Shown here one piece after another: positions 45,206 through 53,342 of a stretch of 64,000 bases of DNA. The stretch is from JAUILH01 sp965230535. GTDB taxonomy: Bacteria > Bacteroidota > Bacteroidia > Flavobacteriales_D > JAUILH01. Numbering within the stretch: position 1 is the first letter of the stretch; the number at the start of each line of letters is the position of its first letter. The DNA lies in the NCBI GenBank assembly GCA_965230535.1, contig OZ246009.1, positions 1,984,001-2,048,000 on the forward strand. The letters run 5' to 3'. The translations under genes were made by a program, and so were the position numbers. The notes beneath the pieces were generated by a model. The model worked only from the letters and a program-made list of their open reading frames with translations, was not told the origin of the DNA and did not search any database.

Positions 45206-47239
45206 ATGCGCTTTAGAGGCCTGATCATATTATTTTCTATTCTGATATCCGCTGGAAGTGGATTGTCACAGCCTTTGAACACCCCGCAAATTCAATGTTT
45301 AAGTGTATTGCCTAATGGCAATGTTGAAATTACCTGGCAACAAATCCCCGATCCAAATGGTGTGTTCGCCAGTTATGCCATCAACAACGGATCCGGTGCA
45401 CTTTTGGCTTCACAAACAAATATTGCAGTTACCAACCATGTTCATGCCGGAGCAGGCGCCAATTTAAGCAGCCAATCTTTTACCATGCAGAGCATAGCAA
45501 CCAGCTCTGCCAATAATTCTGCGGTCACTCAAACGGTGAGTACCATGTTCCTGCAAGTAAATAACCCTGGCAACGGAACGGCCTGGTTAACCTGGAATCC
45601 TCTCAGCGTTCCTAAATTGGCTGGCGCTTCAGATTATTACTACATCTACAAAGAATATCCGGCCGGAGTTTGGACTTTGATTGATTCTACCATGTATGGA
45701 AATGAATCATACATAGACACCATTACCATCTGTGGTGACAATATCAATTATCGAATCGAAATGCCCAACGGCAACTGTACGTCCGTTTCAAATGTGAATG
45801 GTGGTTTCTTTTCAGATTTGATTGCGCCATCCATCATTCCTGTTAACACAGTCACTGTTGATACCTCTAATGGCAATAGCAATATTTCATGGAATACAAA
45901 TCCGGATGAGGACACGGAAGCATATATCGTATTTTACTTTGATGGCACAGGTTGGGTAGTGATAGATACGGCCTGGGGATATAACAACACATCTTTTGTG
46001 CATTCAGGAAATGCAAATAATCAATCAGTGAGTTATGGTATTGCTGCTTTTGATAGTTGCTGGACAGGAGGATCTCCCAATACCAGCGCGATGGGGCAGT
46101 TTCATGAAACCATTTACCTCCAATCTACGCCTTTGGTATGTGATTATGGCATTTCTCTATCGTGGAATGCTTACCAATATTGGCCGGGAGGTGTGGCGCA
46201 CTATGAAGTGTTCGGAGAAGAGAATGGAGGTCCTGTAGTGAGTTATGGAACAACGAATTCCCTGAGTATGGATTTGATAGGTCTAAATTCAGGTTCGACC
46301 TATTGTTTTACTATTAAAGCTGTTTCCGGTAATGGAAGAGAGTCTTTATCCAATAAATTGTGTTCTGCCATTCATGGACCGGTTCAACCAACTACTGGCT
46401 ACGTAACAACAGCTACAGTTCAGGGAGATGCCGTTTTGGTGAAATATGCCGGGGATGTGACAGCCAGTCTTCAAGCCATTATGATTCAGAGAGGAGAGAG
46501 TATTGGTGGACCTTTTACAACCATTGGAACAACTGCTGTTACCGGACCTATTACAACGTATACAGATCAGGACGTTGATCCATCAGAGCGATCATACTAT
46601 TATCGTGTGGTGGCATTGGATACGTGTGGAAATGAATCAATTATATCTAATGTTGGAAAGAACATAGTCTGTGAGGTAAGTCATGATGATTATGATCACA
46701 AAAACACGATTACCTGGAACAACTATGAAGGGTGGGACGGTACAATTAAGGAATATGAGGTATACAGAAGTGTCAATGGTGTAGTAGATCCAACACCAAT
46801 TGCTGTTCTTAATCCCGTTGCGTCTATTCTTGAAGATGATGTTTCCGGTTTATTGGACTCCGATGGGGAATTCTGCTATTATATCCGTGCAGTGGAGGAA
46901 TTGAATCCATCTGGTCAGGATGAGATCAGTAATTCTAATGTGGCTTGTGTATATGCGCAGTCTTTAGTTTGGGTACCAAATGCAATTGTGGTAAATGGCG
47001 CCAATCCTGTGTTTAGGCCTGTGATGAGCTATTTTGATTTGAGTTCATACCGTTTGACCATTTTCGACAGATGGGGCAATCACGTGTATACTTCCACGAA
47101 TTTGGATGAAGGTTGGAATGGTATCGATACCAGATCCGGCGATTTTGTGCCAACCGGAGTCTATGTTTACTTAATAGAGTACTCCAATTCTTATGGAGAA
47201 TACAGAGATAAAAAAGGCTCTGTAACTGTTCTGAGATAA
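45206..47239 (+). CDS. Secreted FN3-repeat protein with T9SS type B sorting domain
   Basis: The 677-residue protein has a signal peptide (MRFRGLIILFSILISAGSGLSQ) and about six fibronectin type III-like domains (for example VEITWQQIPDPNG, AWLTWNPLSVPKL, ISLSWNAYQYWPGG). The C-terminal type B sorting domain covers about 590-677 (VWVPNAIVVNGANPVFRP, LTIFDRWGNHVY, PTGVYVYLIEY). The ATG at 45206 is chosen; the TTG 12 bp upstream overlaps the promoter box. It is a surface or secreted protein exported by T9SS. No dedicated PorP/SprF gene lies beside it. Ligand unknown. Confidence 0.88.
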   Translation: MRFRGLIILFSILISAGSGLSQPLNTPQIQCLSVLPNGNVEITWQQIPDPNGVFASYAINNGSGALLASQTNIAVTNHVHAGAGANLSSQSFTMQSIATSSANNSAVTQTVSTMFLQVNNPGNGTAWLTWNPLSVPKLAGASDYYYIYKEYPAGVWTLIDSTMYGNESYIDTITICGDNINYRIEMPNGNCTSVSNVNGGFFSDLIAPSIIPVNTVTVDTSNGNSNISWNTNPDEDTEAYIVFYFDGTGWVVIDTAWGYNNTSFVHSGNANNQSVSYGIAAFDSCWTGGSPNTSAMGQFHETIYLQSTPLVCDYGISLSWNAYQYWPGGVAHYEVFGEENGGPVVSYGTTNSLSMDLIGLNSGSTYCFTIKAVSGNGRESLSNKLCSAIHGPVQPTTGYVTTATVQGDAVLVKYAGDVTASLQAIMIQRGESIGGPFTTIGTTAVTGPITTYTDQDVDPSERSYYYRVVALDTCGNESIISNVGKNIVCEVSHDDYDHKNTITWNNYEGWDGTIKEYEVYRSVNGVVDPTPIAVLNPVASILEDDVSGLLDSDGEFCYYIRAVEELNPSGQDEISNSNVACVYAQSLVWVPNAIVVNGANPVFRPVMSYFDLSSYRLTIFDRWGNHVYTSTNLDEGWNGIDTRSGDFVPTGVYVYLIEYSNSYGEYRDKKGSVTVLR

Positions 47240-47261
47240 AACATTTGTGTTTCTTTGCACT

Positions 47262-47513
47262 ATGTTTAAGTATCTAATCATTTTATCATTTCTTGTAGTG
47301 GCGTGTACGCCTGTAGACAGTGTTGAAGAAACAGTTGATTCTGAAGACAGAGTTGTATTTGAATCGGATTCACTTAAGTATTTCAATTATATCATAGAAT
47401 GTGATTCACTTAAGTTGATTGAAAACCCGGATAGCACAACAACAGAAAGAATTGAAATCCTAACGAAAGAGATAAAATACTACAGAGACAAGTGGGGGAA
47501 ATACCTAAATTAA
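47262..47513 (+). CDS. Tiny lipoprotein
   Basis: The 83-residue protein has a lipobox in LIILSFLVVACTP (Cys15). The mature part is acidic, then has a helix (ERIEILTKEIKYYRDKWGKY) that could form a short coiled coil. It starts 22 bp after the T9SS protein and probably shares its transcript. An in-frame ATG 15 bp upstream is less likely, as it would lengthen the signal. No family is recognised. Confidence 0.65.
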   Translation: MFKYLIILSFLVVACTPVDSVEETVDSEDRVVFESDSLKYFNYIIECDSLKLIENPDSTTTERIEILTKEIKYYRDKWGKYLN

Positions 47514-47604
47514 CTTGAACATTGAAATAGTGGTGTTTATCGATAAAAAATCCTGTTTGCCGAATTATTGAACATTGTACATACATCTTTACGATATTTG
47601 CAGT

Positions 47605-47740
47605 GTAGTTAGTTTTGGTTTTGTCATTGACTAATTCCGTACCCGATAGGGTTTAGTGCAATTTTCCATGGCTTTAAGTAAATTTCGAGGAATTAGTCAT
47701 GCAAAGGTCCCGTTTCGATTTTCGGAACGGGATTTCTTTT
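47605..47740 (+). ncRNA. Structured non-coding RNA with terminator, possibly 6S-like
   Basis: In a 246-bp gap, the arm 47619-47638 pairs with 47689-47706: GACTAATTCC with GGAATTAGTC perfectly, then CAT/ATG and TTTG/CAAA separated by single bulged T at 24 and 28. The enclosed 50 nt hold a hairpin ACCC-GATA-GGGT (47641-47652) and a second with AATTT/AAATT arms (60-64/80-84). A terminator hairpin follows. A GATATTTG box at 47593-47600 could be the promoter. Long bulged stem, inner open region and size of about 130 nt resemble 6S RNA of Flavobacteria, which mimics promoter DNA for RNA polymerase. The structure is clear; the 6S identity is a hypothesis. Orientation is set by the T-tract. Confidence 0.6.
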
Positions 47741-47741
47741 G
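47708..47741 (+). terminator. Terminator of the structured RNA
   Basis: TCCCGTTTCG (47708-47717) pairs with CGGAACGGGA (47723-47732), with one G-T pair, around a 5-nt loop, followed by TTTCTTTTG. The minus-strand side has only a weak T-run after the HEAT-like gene. Confidence 0.8.
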
Positions 47742-47759
47742 TCCTAAAGTTTCAAGAAG

Positions 47760-48290
47760 CTAAGCCATTCTCTTCTTAAGCTTGGCGATAATTTTATTCC
47801 CTCTGCTTTTAAAACCAACACTGCTTTTCGGAATTTGATCTTCTATCACATCAATCAACTCTCCGGAAAGCTCGGGATATTTGTTGCAGATGTTGTATAA
47901 GGTTTGGATGGAGTGAACTTTAATGGCCAATGCAGTATCAGCGTCCAGTACCCATTTAAACAATGTATCAATCACTTCAGACTCCATAGATTCCGGAATT
48001 CCGGTAGAAGCCATAATTCTTGTAAGGTTTCTTCTGTATCCCGGAAAACTCATGTCATCTTTTAAGGAGTAAAGGTAGGACACGTGTTTAAGCATTACCT
48101 CCGGGTTGTAATCAACAATGTGATCTAAAACCCATGCTATTCTCATTGGGATAGGATCGTCTTCTTTCAGTAAAGGCAGGCAGCTTTCAATGTCATTTGG
48201 ATGTTCAGCCAGGTATTTGGCCCAATGATTAACCGTTTCTTTACTTCTGTCAGTAAGGAGTTCGTGTTTTATTTGTTCTCCTGTTTTCAC
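47760..48290 (-). CDS. HEAT-like helical protein of unknown function
   Basis: The 176-residue, all-helical cytoplasmic protein has repeated units of about 35-40 residues (WAKYLAEHPNDIESCLPLL; IAWVLDHIVDYNPEVMLKH; LFKWVLDADTALAIKVHSI), similar to HEAT/adaptin repeats, and a basic end (GNKIIAKLKKRMA). It overlaps the M42 peptidase stop by ATGA and is the last gene of the ribD operon. A protein-binding role is likely from fold only. Confidence 0.7.
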   Translation of the reverse strand: MKTGEQIKHELLTDRSKETVNHWAKYLAEHPNDIESCLPLLKEDDPIPMRIAWVLDHIVDYNPEVMLKHVSYLYSLKDDMSFPGYRRNLTRIMASTGIPESMESEVIDTLFKWVLDADTALAIKVHSIQTLYNICNKYPELSGELIDVIEDQIPKSSVGFKSRGNKIIAKLKKRMA

Positions 48291-49210
48291 AAATGCGCCA
48301 TTAAGTATCTGTACAATTCAAGCATATCGGCAATGTCTCCTTTGTGTACAATTTCATCAGGACTGTGTACATTGTGTTCAGGGGCGCCTATAAACAACCA
48401 GTCAAAAGGGTAGGGAGAGCGTTGAAGTGCATTGCCATCGCTACCACCAGCACTTTCCACTTCCAATTGGTATTTCACACCACTTTCCTTCGCCAAAGCA
48501 ATGATCCTATTGAGGTAAGCTCTTCTGGGGATTCCTGAATCTCTCATTGAAATGGCCACGCCTTCTCCGTGTTTTACGCCACTGGTTACCCAGGTTATGT
48601 CAGAAATCAAAGCTTGTCTCACACCGTATTCATTCCATAAAAGATTGGCGAGAAAGCCTACGGTTCCACCACCATGTTCTTCATAACATGAAAAAACAAT
48701 GGCACCATGTTCCAGATCCTCACAAAGTTTCAGGGCATTCCAAACACCCAGTCGGTCATCCATGTAACACGACTGAACGTAGTTCTCATCTTCCCTCCAA
48801 TTCTGTTGATAGCTCAGGTTGGTTCCTCTGTCTATTTCCCGTTCAAATACATACTCACGTCTAATGCCGCCGCCTTCGTTTTCAAATTCAAGGTACTCGC
48901 ATTCAATTGGTCCCTGGCTATCTTCTCCGACCAATGTCGTGCCTTCTTCGCATTTCGGGCCACCAACTTTAATCAATTCTTTATCATAACCAACAGTAAA
49001 ACCAACCGTATCTGTATGAGCAAACACAGCACAACGTGGTTTTCCAAAAATCAATACTATACAATCCTGAAGGTGGTCACCTTCAATCACCTTTACAGGA
49101 TATTTCCAGCTGTTTTTATTCCGTTCAATGTATTCCAGTAGGAAAGCTTTCATGCCACTTTCATCTCCCGAAACTCCCGGTATGCCACATAATTCTTTGA
49201 GTAGTTCCAT
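48287..49210 (-). CDS. M42-type metalloaminopeptidase-like protein
   Basis: The 307-residue protein follows the M42/M20 layout: IPGVSGDESGM start, AHTDTVGF (first metal His-x-Asp), MDDRLGVWNALKL (bridging Asp), CYEEHGGGTVGF (catalytic Glu pair), ESAGGSDGNALQRSP and a final HNVHSPDEIVHKGDI (metal His). All key residues are present. It is somewhat shorter than usual M42 peptidases (about 340-360), mainly in the lid domain. Cytoplasmic; substrate unknown. It is coupled to yigZ by TAATG. Confidence 0.83.
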   Translation of the reverse strand: MELLKELCGIPGVSGDESGMKAFLLEYIERNKNSWKYPVKVIEGDHLQDCIVLIFGKPRCAVFAHTDTVGFTVGYDKELIKVGGPKCEEGTTLVGEDSQGPIECEYLEFENEGGGIRREYVFEREIDRGTNLSYQQNWREDENYVQSCYMDDRLGVWNALKLCEDLEHGAIVFSCYEEHGGGTVGFLANLLWNEYGVRQALISDITWVTSGVKHGEGVAISMRDSGIPRRAYLNRIIALAKESGVKYQLEVESAGGSDGNALQRSPYPFDWLFIGAPEHNVHSPDEIVHKGDIADMLELYRYLMAHL

Positions 49211-49812
49211 TATTTTTTGCCTAAAAATTGATTGGAAACGCCTAATATCTCCAAATCATTAATCAATTGAGCCTGCTTAGAATCTTCAACACCAAATGTG
49301 ATGGTGCACTTTTCTTCATAAACCTGCTCAATCAGTTCTGTATTATATTTTTTGAGTAAACTCATTACCGGACTGGTCTCCGAATAGTCAAAGCTAATCA
49401 AGTAATGGTTCAGTAAAACATATTCAACCACTAAGTTGTTCTCAATGGCCTCTTTAGCTGCTATTTTATAGGCATTGATAAGACCTCCAACACCTAATTT
49501 AGTACCACCAAAATAGCGAATCACAACAATTAAAATGTTGGTCAGGTCAAATGCCTGAATCTGTCCGTAAATAGGAGGTCCGGATGAATTGGCAGGTTCT
49601 CCGTCGTCAGAGTACCTGTAAATACTGTGATCCGCCCCAAGGCGAAAAGCATAACAATGGTGTCGGGCATCATAATACTCTTTCCTCAATTGCGCCTGAA
49701 TGAGTTTAACTTCTTCCTCTGTTTTCACAGGATATGCCTTGGCAATGAACTTGCTGCCTCTGTCTTTGAAGAAGCCCTCGCTTGGTTTTGATATGCTTAA
49801 ATATGTACTCAA
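49210..49812 (-). CDS. YigZ/IMPACT family protein
   Basis: The 200-residue protein has the UPF0029 N-terminal domain: KDRGSKFIAKAYPVKTEEEV, YYDARHHCYAFRLG, the DDGEPANSSGPPIYGQI signature and RYFGGTKLGVGGLINAYK. A C-terminal DUF1949-like ferredoxin fold follows (YEEKCTITFGVEDSKQAQL). Family members bind nucleic acid or ribosome-linked factors; the bacterial function is not settled. It lies 2 bp after the EamA gene. Confidence 0.92.
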   Translation of the reverse strand: MSTYLSISKPSEGFFKDRGSKFIAKAYPVKTEEEVKLIQAQLRKEYYDARHHCYAFRLGADHSIYRYSDDGEPANSSGPPIYGQIQAFDLTNILIVVIRYFGGTKLGVGGLINAYKIAAKEAIENNLVVEYVLLNHYLISFDYSETSPVMSLLKKYNTELIEQVYEEKCTITFGVEDSKQAQLINDLEILGVSNQFLGKK

Positions 49813-49814
49813 GT

Positions 49815-50678
49815 CTATAAAATCTTGATTACCAAAATAGCGCCAACGGCAAGTAAAATACCGATCCAGTTGGTTCTGCTAAGTTTTTCTTTAAATAGAA
49901 TAAGTCCGCTGAAAGCCGAAAAGAGAATGATGCCCATACTCACCAATGGAAATACTGAAGAACTTTCGCCTTCAAATGATTCCAGAGCCCTGGTCATAAA
50001 ATAAAGTGTTCCAAAATTGGGAATACCAATTATGATTCCCCAAAGAATACTTTTCTTCTGGAAACGCATTTTTTTTCTGGAAATCTGAACCAGAATCATA
50101 ATGCTTCCCAAAATTCCTGCTACAATGAAGATAATGGATAAGAACAGGTTGTTGGCATAACCTTCCTGAACAGCATCATTGTAGATAGTATCGGCGAACC
50201 CCTGTCCAATAAATAACAGGAGCACTAACCAAAGATATTTTTTGTCGAAAGAAATCTTGCCGGCATTGGTAGAAGAGAAGTAGATTCCCAATAGAGCCAG
50301 AATAATTCCCAGAATCATTTGCCAGCCAATTTTTTCATCGTAGAGAATTACAGCAGCCAAAACAGGAACGACTAAGGACATTTTATTAGCGACCGTACTA
50401 ATGGCCATGCCCACTCTTTGTGCGCCAAATGCCAGGGCATTAAATACTGCAATAAACATCAGTCCAACAATACTGGCGTGCTTCAACCACTGTGCATTGA
50501 TGATTCTGTCAAAAGAAACCTCATGCCCTTCGAATTTGAAAAAGGCAATACCGCAAATACCAGCAACAATGTAATTGATAACGATGGCTTGCAAGTTGCT
50601 TACTCCAAACTTTCCCAGAAACTTGAAAGCGATGAGCATGGAGCCAAACAGGAGAACGGTTATGAGAATATCAAGCAT
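49815..50678 (-). CDS. EamA-family (DMT superfamily) transporter
   Basis: The 287-residue inner-membrane protein has ten predicted helices in two EamA halves. Conserved family features are GAQRVGMAISTVANKMSLV and VPVLAAVILYDEKIGWQM in the first half, and SSVFPLVSMGIILFSAF with LILFKEKLSRTNWIGI in the second. The substrate cannot be told from sequence; with ribD directly upstream (8-bp ATGCTTGA overlap), a riboflavin-related solute is possible but unproven. Confidence 0.87.
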   Translation of the reverse strand: MLDILITVLLFGSMLIAFKFLGKFGVSNLQAIVINYIVAGICGIAFFKFEGHEVSFDRIINAQWLKHASIVGLMFIAVFNALAFGAQRVGMAISTVANKMSLVVPVLAAVILYDEKIGWQMILGIILALLGIYFSSTNAGKISFDKKYLWLVLLLFIGQGFADTIYNDAVQEGYANNLFLSIIFIVAGILGSIMILVQISRKKMRFQKKSILWGIIIGIPNFGTLYFMTRALESFEGESSSVFPLVSMGIILFSAFSGLILFKEKLSRTNWIGILLAVGAILVIKIL

Positions 50679-51705
50679 TGAAGTAGTGAGTTATGTTATC
50701 TTGAGCGTGTGTGTAGGTCTCTTTCTTTTGGTAATCTATAATTGATGGTGCTGTAATGCCGGTTTTAAGTTCATTTTTTCCTGTAATGACTTTAGCCTCA
50801 TCCCAAAGATTAGTATCAATGAAATGCTCGAGTACTTTTTTTCCACCTTCAACCAAAGCGGACTGAATTTGTTCTTTATAAAGACAATCAAGGATTCCCG
50901 CAGCAGTCATGTTGCATTGAACAAGTTTAACACCTTGTGATTTAGAAGATGTTTCCAAGCTGTTAAGAATAAGTGTTTTTCCTTGATTGGCATAAGTTTC
51001 TTTGATGGTTTCTACAAACTCCAGCTTAGAGTCCAGAATGACTTTTATAGGGGATTTGCCCGAGAAATGACGACTATTAAGTCCCGGAAGATCTTTAGCA
51101 AACGTGTGTTTGCCTATCAGGATGGCATCTACTTCAGTTCTTAGCTTATGGGTGTATTGATTGGAAAAATCATTGCTAATAGGGAAACTATGTCCTGACT
51201 CTTGTTCTTCCGGAGCAATGAAACCATCGGACGTTTGTGCCCATTTTAGAATAACATAAGGTCTTTTCTTCTCATGAAAAGTAAAGAAATAGCGGTTTAA
51301 ATGTCGTCCGAGTTCTGGAAGAACTCCCGATACAACTAATGTCCCGGCATCCTTTAAGATCTGAGCGCCTTTACCATCGACCTTACTGTGAGGGTCACGA
51401 TTGCAAATCACCACTTTGGCTACTTTGTGTTCTACAAGGAGATTCGCACAGGGAGGCGTTTTACCAAAGTGCGCACAGGGTTCCAAACTCACATAAGCAG
51501 TGGCACCTTCAATATCGGCTTTGTTTTTCACCGAATTGACCGCTTCAACTTCTGCATGCGGACCACCAAATACGTGGTGAAAACCTTCACCAATAATTAC
51601 CCCGTTTTTTACCAAAACACAGCCTACCATAGGGTTTGGACTTACCAATCCCGAACCCTTTTTAGCCAGTTCCAGGCATCTTTTTATGTAAGTTTCGTCG
51701 TTCAA
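50671..51705 (-). CDS. ribD: Bifunctional riboflavin deaminase/reductase RibD
   Basis: The 344-residue enzyme carries out the second and third steps of riboflavin synthesis. The N-terminal deaminase has VSPNPMVGCVLVKNG, zinc ligands in GPHAEVEAV and LEPCAHFGKTPPC. The C-terminal reductase starts at RPYVILKWAQTSDGFIAP and has ILIGKHTFAKDLPGLNSRH. There is no ATG start; TTG codons occur at 51705 and 51723. The 51705 start matches the usual length of the family N-terminus, but 51723 is possible and would add six residues. First gene of a five-gene minus operon. Confidence 0.93.
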   Translation of the reverse strand: MNDETYIKRCLELAKKGSGLVSPNPMVGCVLVKNGVIIGEGFHHVFGGPHAEVEAVNSVKNKADIEGATAYVSLEPCAHFGKTPPCANLLVEHKVAKVVICNRDPHSKVDGKGAQILKDAGTLVVSGVLPELGRHLNRYFFTFHEKKRPYVILKWAQTSDGFIAPEEQESGHSFPISNDFSNQYTHKLRTEVDAILIGKHTFAKDLPGLNSRHFSGKSPIKVILDSKLEFVETIKETYANQGKTLILNSLETSSKSQGVKLVQCNMTAAGILDCLYKEQIQSALVEGGKKVLEHFIDTNLWDEAKVITGKNELKTGITAPSIIDYQKKETYTHAQDNITHYFNA

Positions 51706-51729
51706 GACCGCTAAAATAACCAATACTGA

Positions 51730-51737
51730 TACTTTTG
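51730..51737 (+). promoter_or_regulatory. -7 box (TACTTTTG) of prmC
   Basis: It is an exact TAnnTTTG match with 15 bp to the ATG at 51753, so a leader of only about 10 nt is predicted. It lies in the short divergent gap with ribD. Confidence 0.5.
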
Positions 51738-51752
51738 TGTACTTTTAATTCA

Positions 51753-52610
51753 ATGATACCTGCTACCAACAGATTAGATGATGTCCAAAAATGGCTGAGT
51801 TCAGAGCTTCAACCGGGGGATGGCCGTGAGAATCATCAAATGGTAAGGATTCTTATGGAAGATCTGCTGGGCCTGTCTAAGGAGCAATTAATGTTGGGAG
51901 AAAAGCGTATCGGTGAAAGTCAGATTCAAATCTTACAGAGCGCCATTAGTCGATTAAATAATAACGAGCCAATTCAGTACGTATCTGGAGTGAGCTTTTT
52001 TCATGAACTCAAATTAAAAATCGATTCTCGCGCACTGATTCCAAGGCCTGAAACAGAAGAATTGGTTGAATTATCGTTGACGCATTTAAAGGGCGGAGCC
52101 ACAATCATGGACATATGTTCAGGAAGTGGATGTATTGCTTTGGCTTTGAAGAATATGTTGCCAAAATCAACAGTTTATGGTCTGGAAAAATCTGAAGAAG
52201 CCATAGAGTTGTCTAAAGAGAATGCAGACTATACAGGGCTTGATGTAACCTGGTTAAACGAAGATGTGTTTAGTGACGATTGGACAAATCAGTATTCAGA
52301 GAAATTAGATTTGATAGTGAGCAATCCTCCATATATTCCGTATTCCGACCAAAAAGAGATGGCCGAAAATGTATTGATGCATGAACCATCCATGGCTTTG
52401 TTTGTGGAAAATCATGAACCTTTGGTGTTTTATGAACGCTTGGCAAACCTGAGTCAAACTCTCTTAAAGACAGGAGGAAGTCTGGTTTGTGAGATTCATG
52501 AATCTATGGCAAATGAAGCTATGGATCTGTTCTCAAAAAAAGGTCTGAAGTTTGTAGAAGTGCACCAGGATTTGCAAGGAAAAAATCGAATGGTATGTGG
52601 CAAAAAATAA
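51753..52610 (+). CDS. prmC: Peptide chain release factor N5-glutamine methyltransferase
   Basis: The 285-residue enzyme methylates the Gln of the GGQ motif in release factors, using S-adenosylmethionine. The N-terminal helical domain has QYVSGVSFFHEL and the ALIPRPETEELVEL entry to the catalytic domain. SAM loop is MDICSGSGCIALAL and the catalytic NPPY is at Asn191-Tyr194 (SNPPYIPYSD). The ATG at 51753 is used; an upstream TTG lies inside the promoter box. It overlaps the next gene by 16 bp. Confidence 0.94.
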   Translation: MIPATNRLDDVQKWLSSELQPGDGRENHQMVRILMEDLLGLSKEQLMLGEKRIGESQIQILQSAISRLNNNEPIQYVSGVSFFHELKLKIDSRALIPRPETEELVELSLTHLKGGATIMDICSGSGCIALALKNMLPKSTVYGLEKSEEAIELSKENADYTGLDVTWLNEDVFSDDWTNQYSEKLDLIVSNPPYIPYSDQKEMAENVLMHEPSMALFVENHEPLVFYERLANLSQTLLKTGGSLVCEIHESMANEAMDLFSKKGLKFVEVHQDLQGKNRMVCGKK

Positions 52611-53269
52611 GCTGTTATATGGTTTTGCTGTGTTTGACTGTAGGTGCATACGGTCAGGCAGATTCGCTTGCTACAACCGAAGGCAAACCCTATAAAAAGG
52701 AAAAGAAATGGAAAGCTTTAGTTGGTTTTGATGCCAACAGATCATTTTTTGCAGGACGTCCTGTTAGAATCAATGGTCTCAGATTAGGCGCCAAATATAA
52801 GAATGTACACAGGTTTGGAGTTGGATTCTACGGACTTAGAAGAGGCGTGTTTTTCAAAGATATAGAAGTGAACCAGCCAGATGCAACGGATACATCTTAT
52901 GTACAATTCAATGTGGGATTTGCCTCACTGTTTTACGAATATGCTTTTTTCACAAGTAAACGATGGGAGTTGGCTGTTCCAACATTTATAGCCGCGGGAG
53001 ATGTGGATGCCACGTACTCTGATACGGCAGGTATATATCAGCCATTGGCAACCAGTACTTTTTTTGCCACCGGTACCGGAATGGTGGCTCAGTTTAAGAT
53101 CATCAGATGGTTTGGACTCAAAGCCGGTTTTGGATACAGAATGGTATTTAACGAGGATAAGGCAACGCGCAGGGCTTTTAGAGGACCGTATTATAAATTT
53201 GGGGTCAGCATATTTTTCGGAGACCTTTTCAATTCGGTGTTCCGTCGAAACCGTCTGGAGCCTTGGTAA
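52595..53269 (+). CDS. Predicted outer-membrane barrel protein of unknown function
   Basis: The 224-residue protein has a signal peptide (about 1-22, MWQKISCYMVLLCLTVGAYG), a short charged linker with KKEKKWKAL, then beta strands alternating polar and apolar residues, with aromatic strand ends (FGVGFYGLRRGVFF; LFYEYAFFTSKRWEL; FKIIRWFGLKAGFGYRM). It ends PW rather than with a classic terminal Phe. Probably an 8-strand barrel. It starts within prmC, so it is co-transcribed with it. Confidence 0.75.
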   Translation: MWQKISCYMVLLCLTVGAYGQADSLATTEGKPYKKEKKWKALVGFDANRSFFAGRPVRINGLRLGAKYKNVHRFGVGFYGLRRGVFFKDIEVNQPDATDTSYVQFNVGFASLFYEYAFFTSKRWELAVPTFIAAGDVDATYSDTAGIYQPLATSTFFATGTGMVAQFKIIRWFGLKAGFGYRMVFNEDKATRRAFRGPYYKFGVSIFFGDLFNSVFRRNRLEPW

Positions 53270-53342
53270 TGTTGATAATTTGGTCCAAAATCTCAAAAAA
53301 AAGTAAGCATCCGTTTCTCTAATCAGAGTAAATTTACTGTCG

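Noticed and set aside
47619..47706. tRNA, tmRNA or SRP RNA in the structured gap
   Set aside because: No cloverleaf or T-loop consensus, no CCA end, no SRP helix 8 motif; the pairing pattern is a long bulged stem instead.
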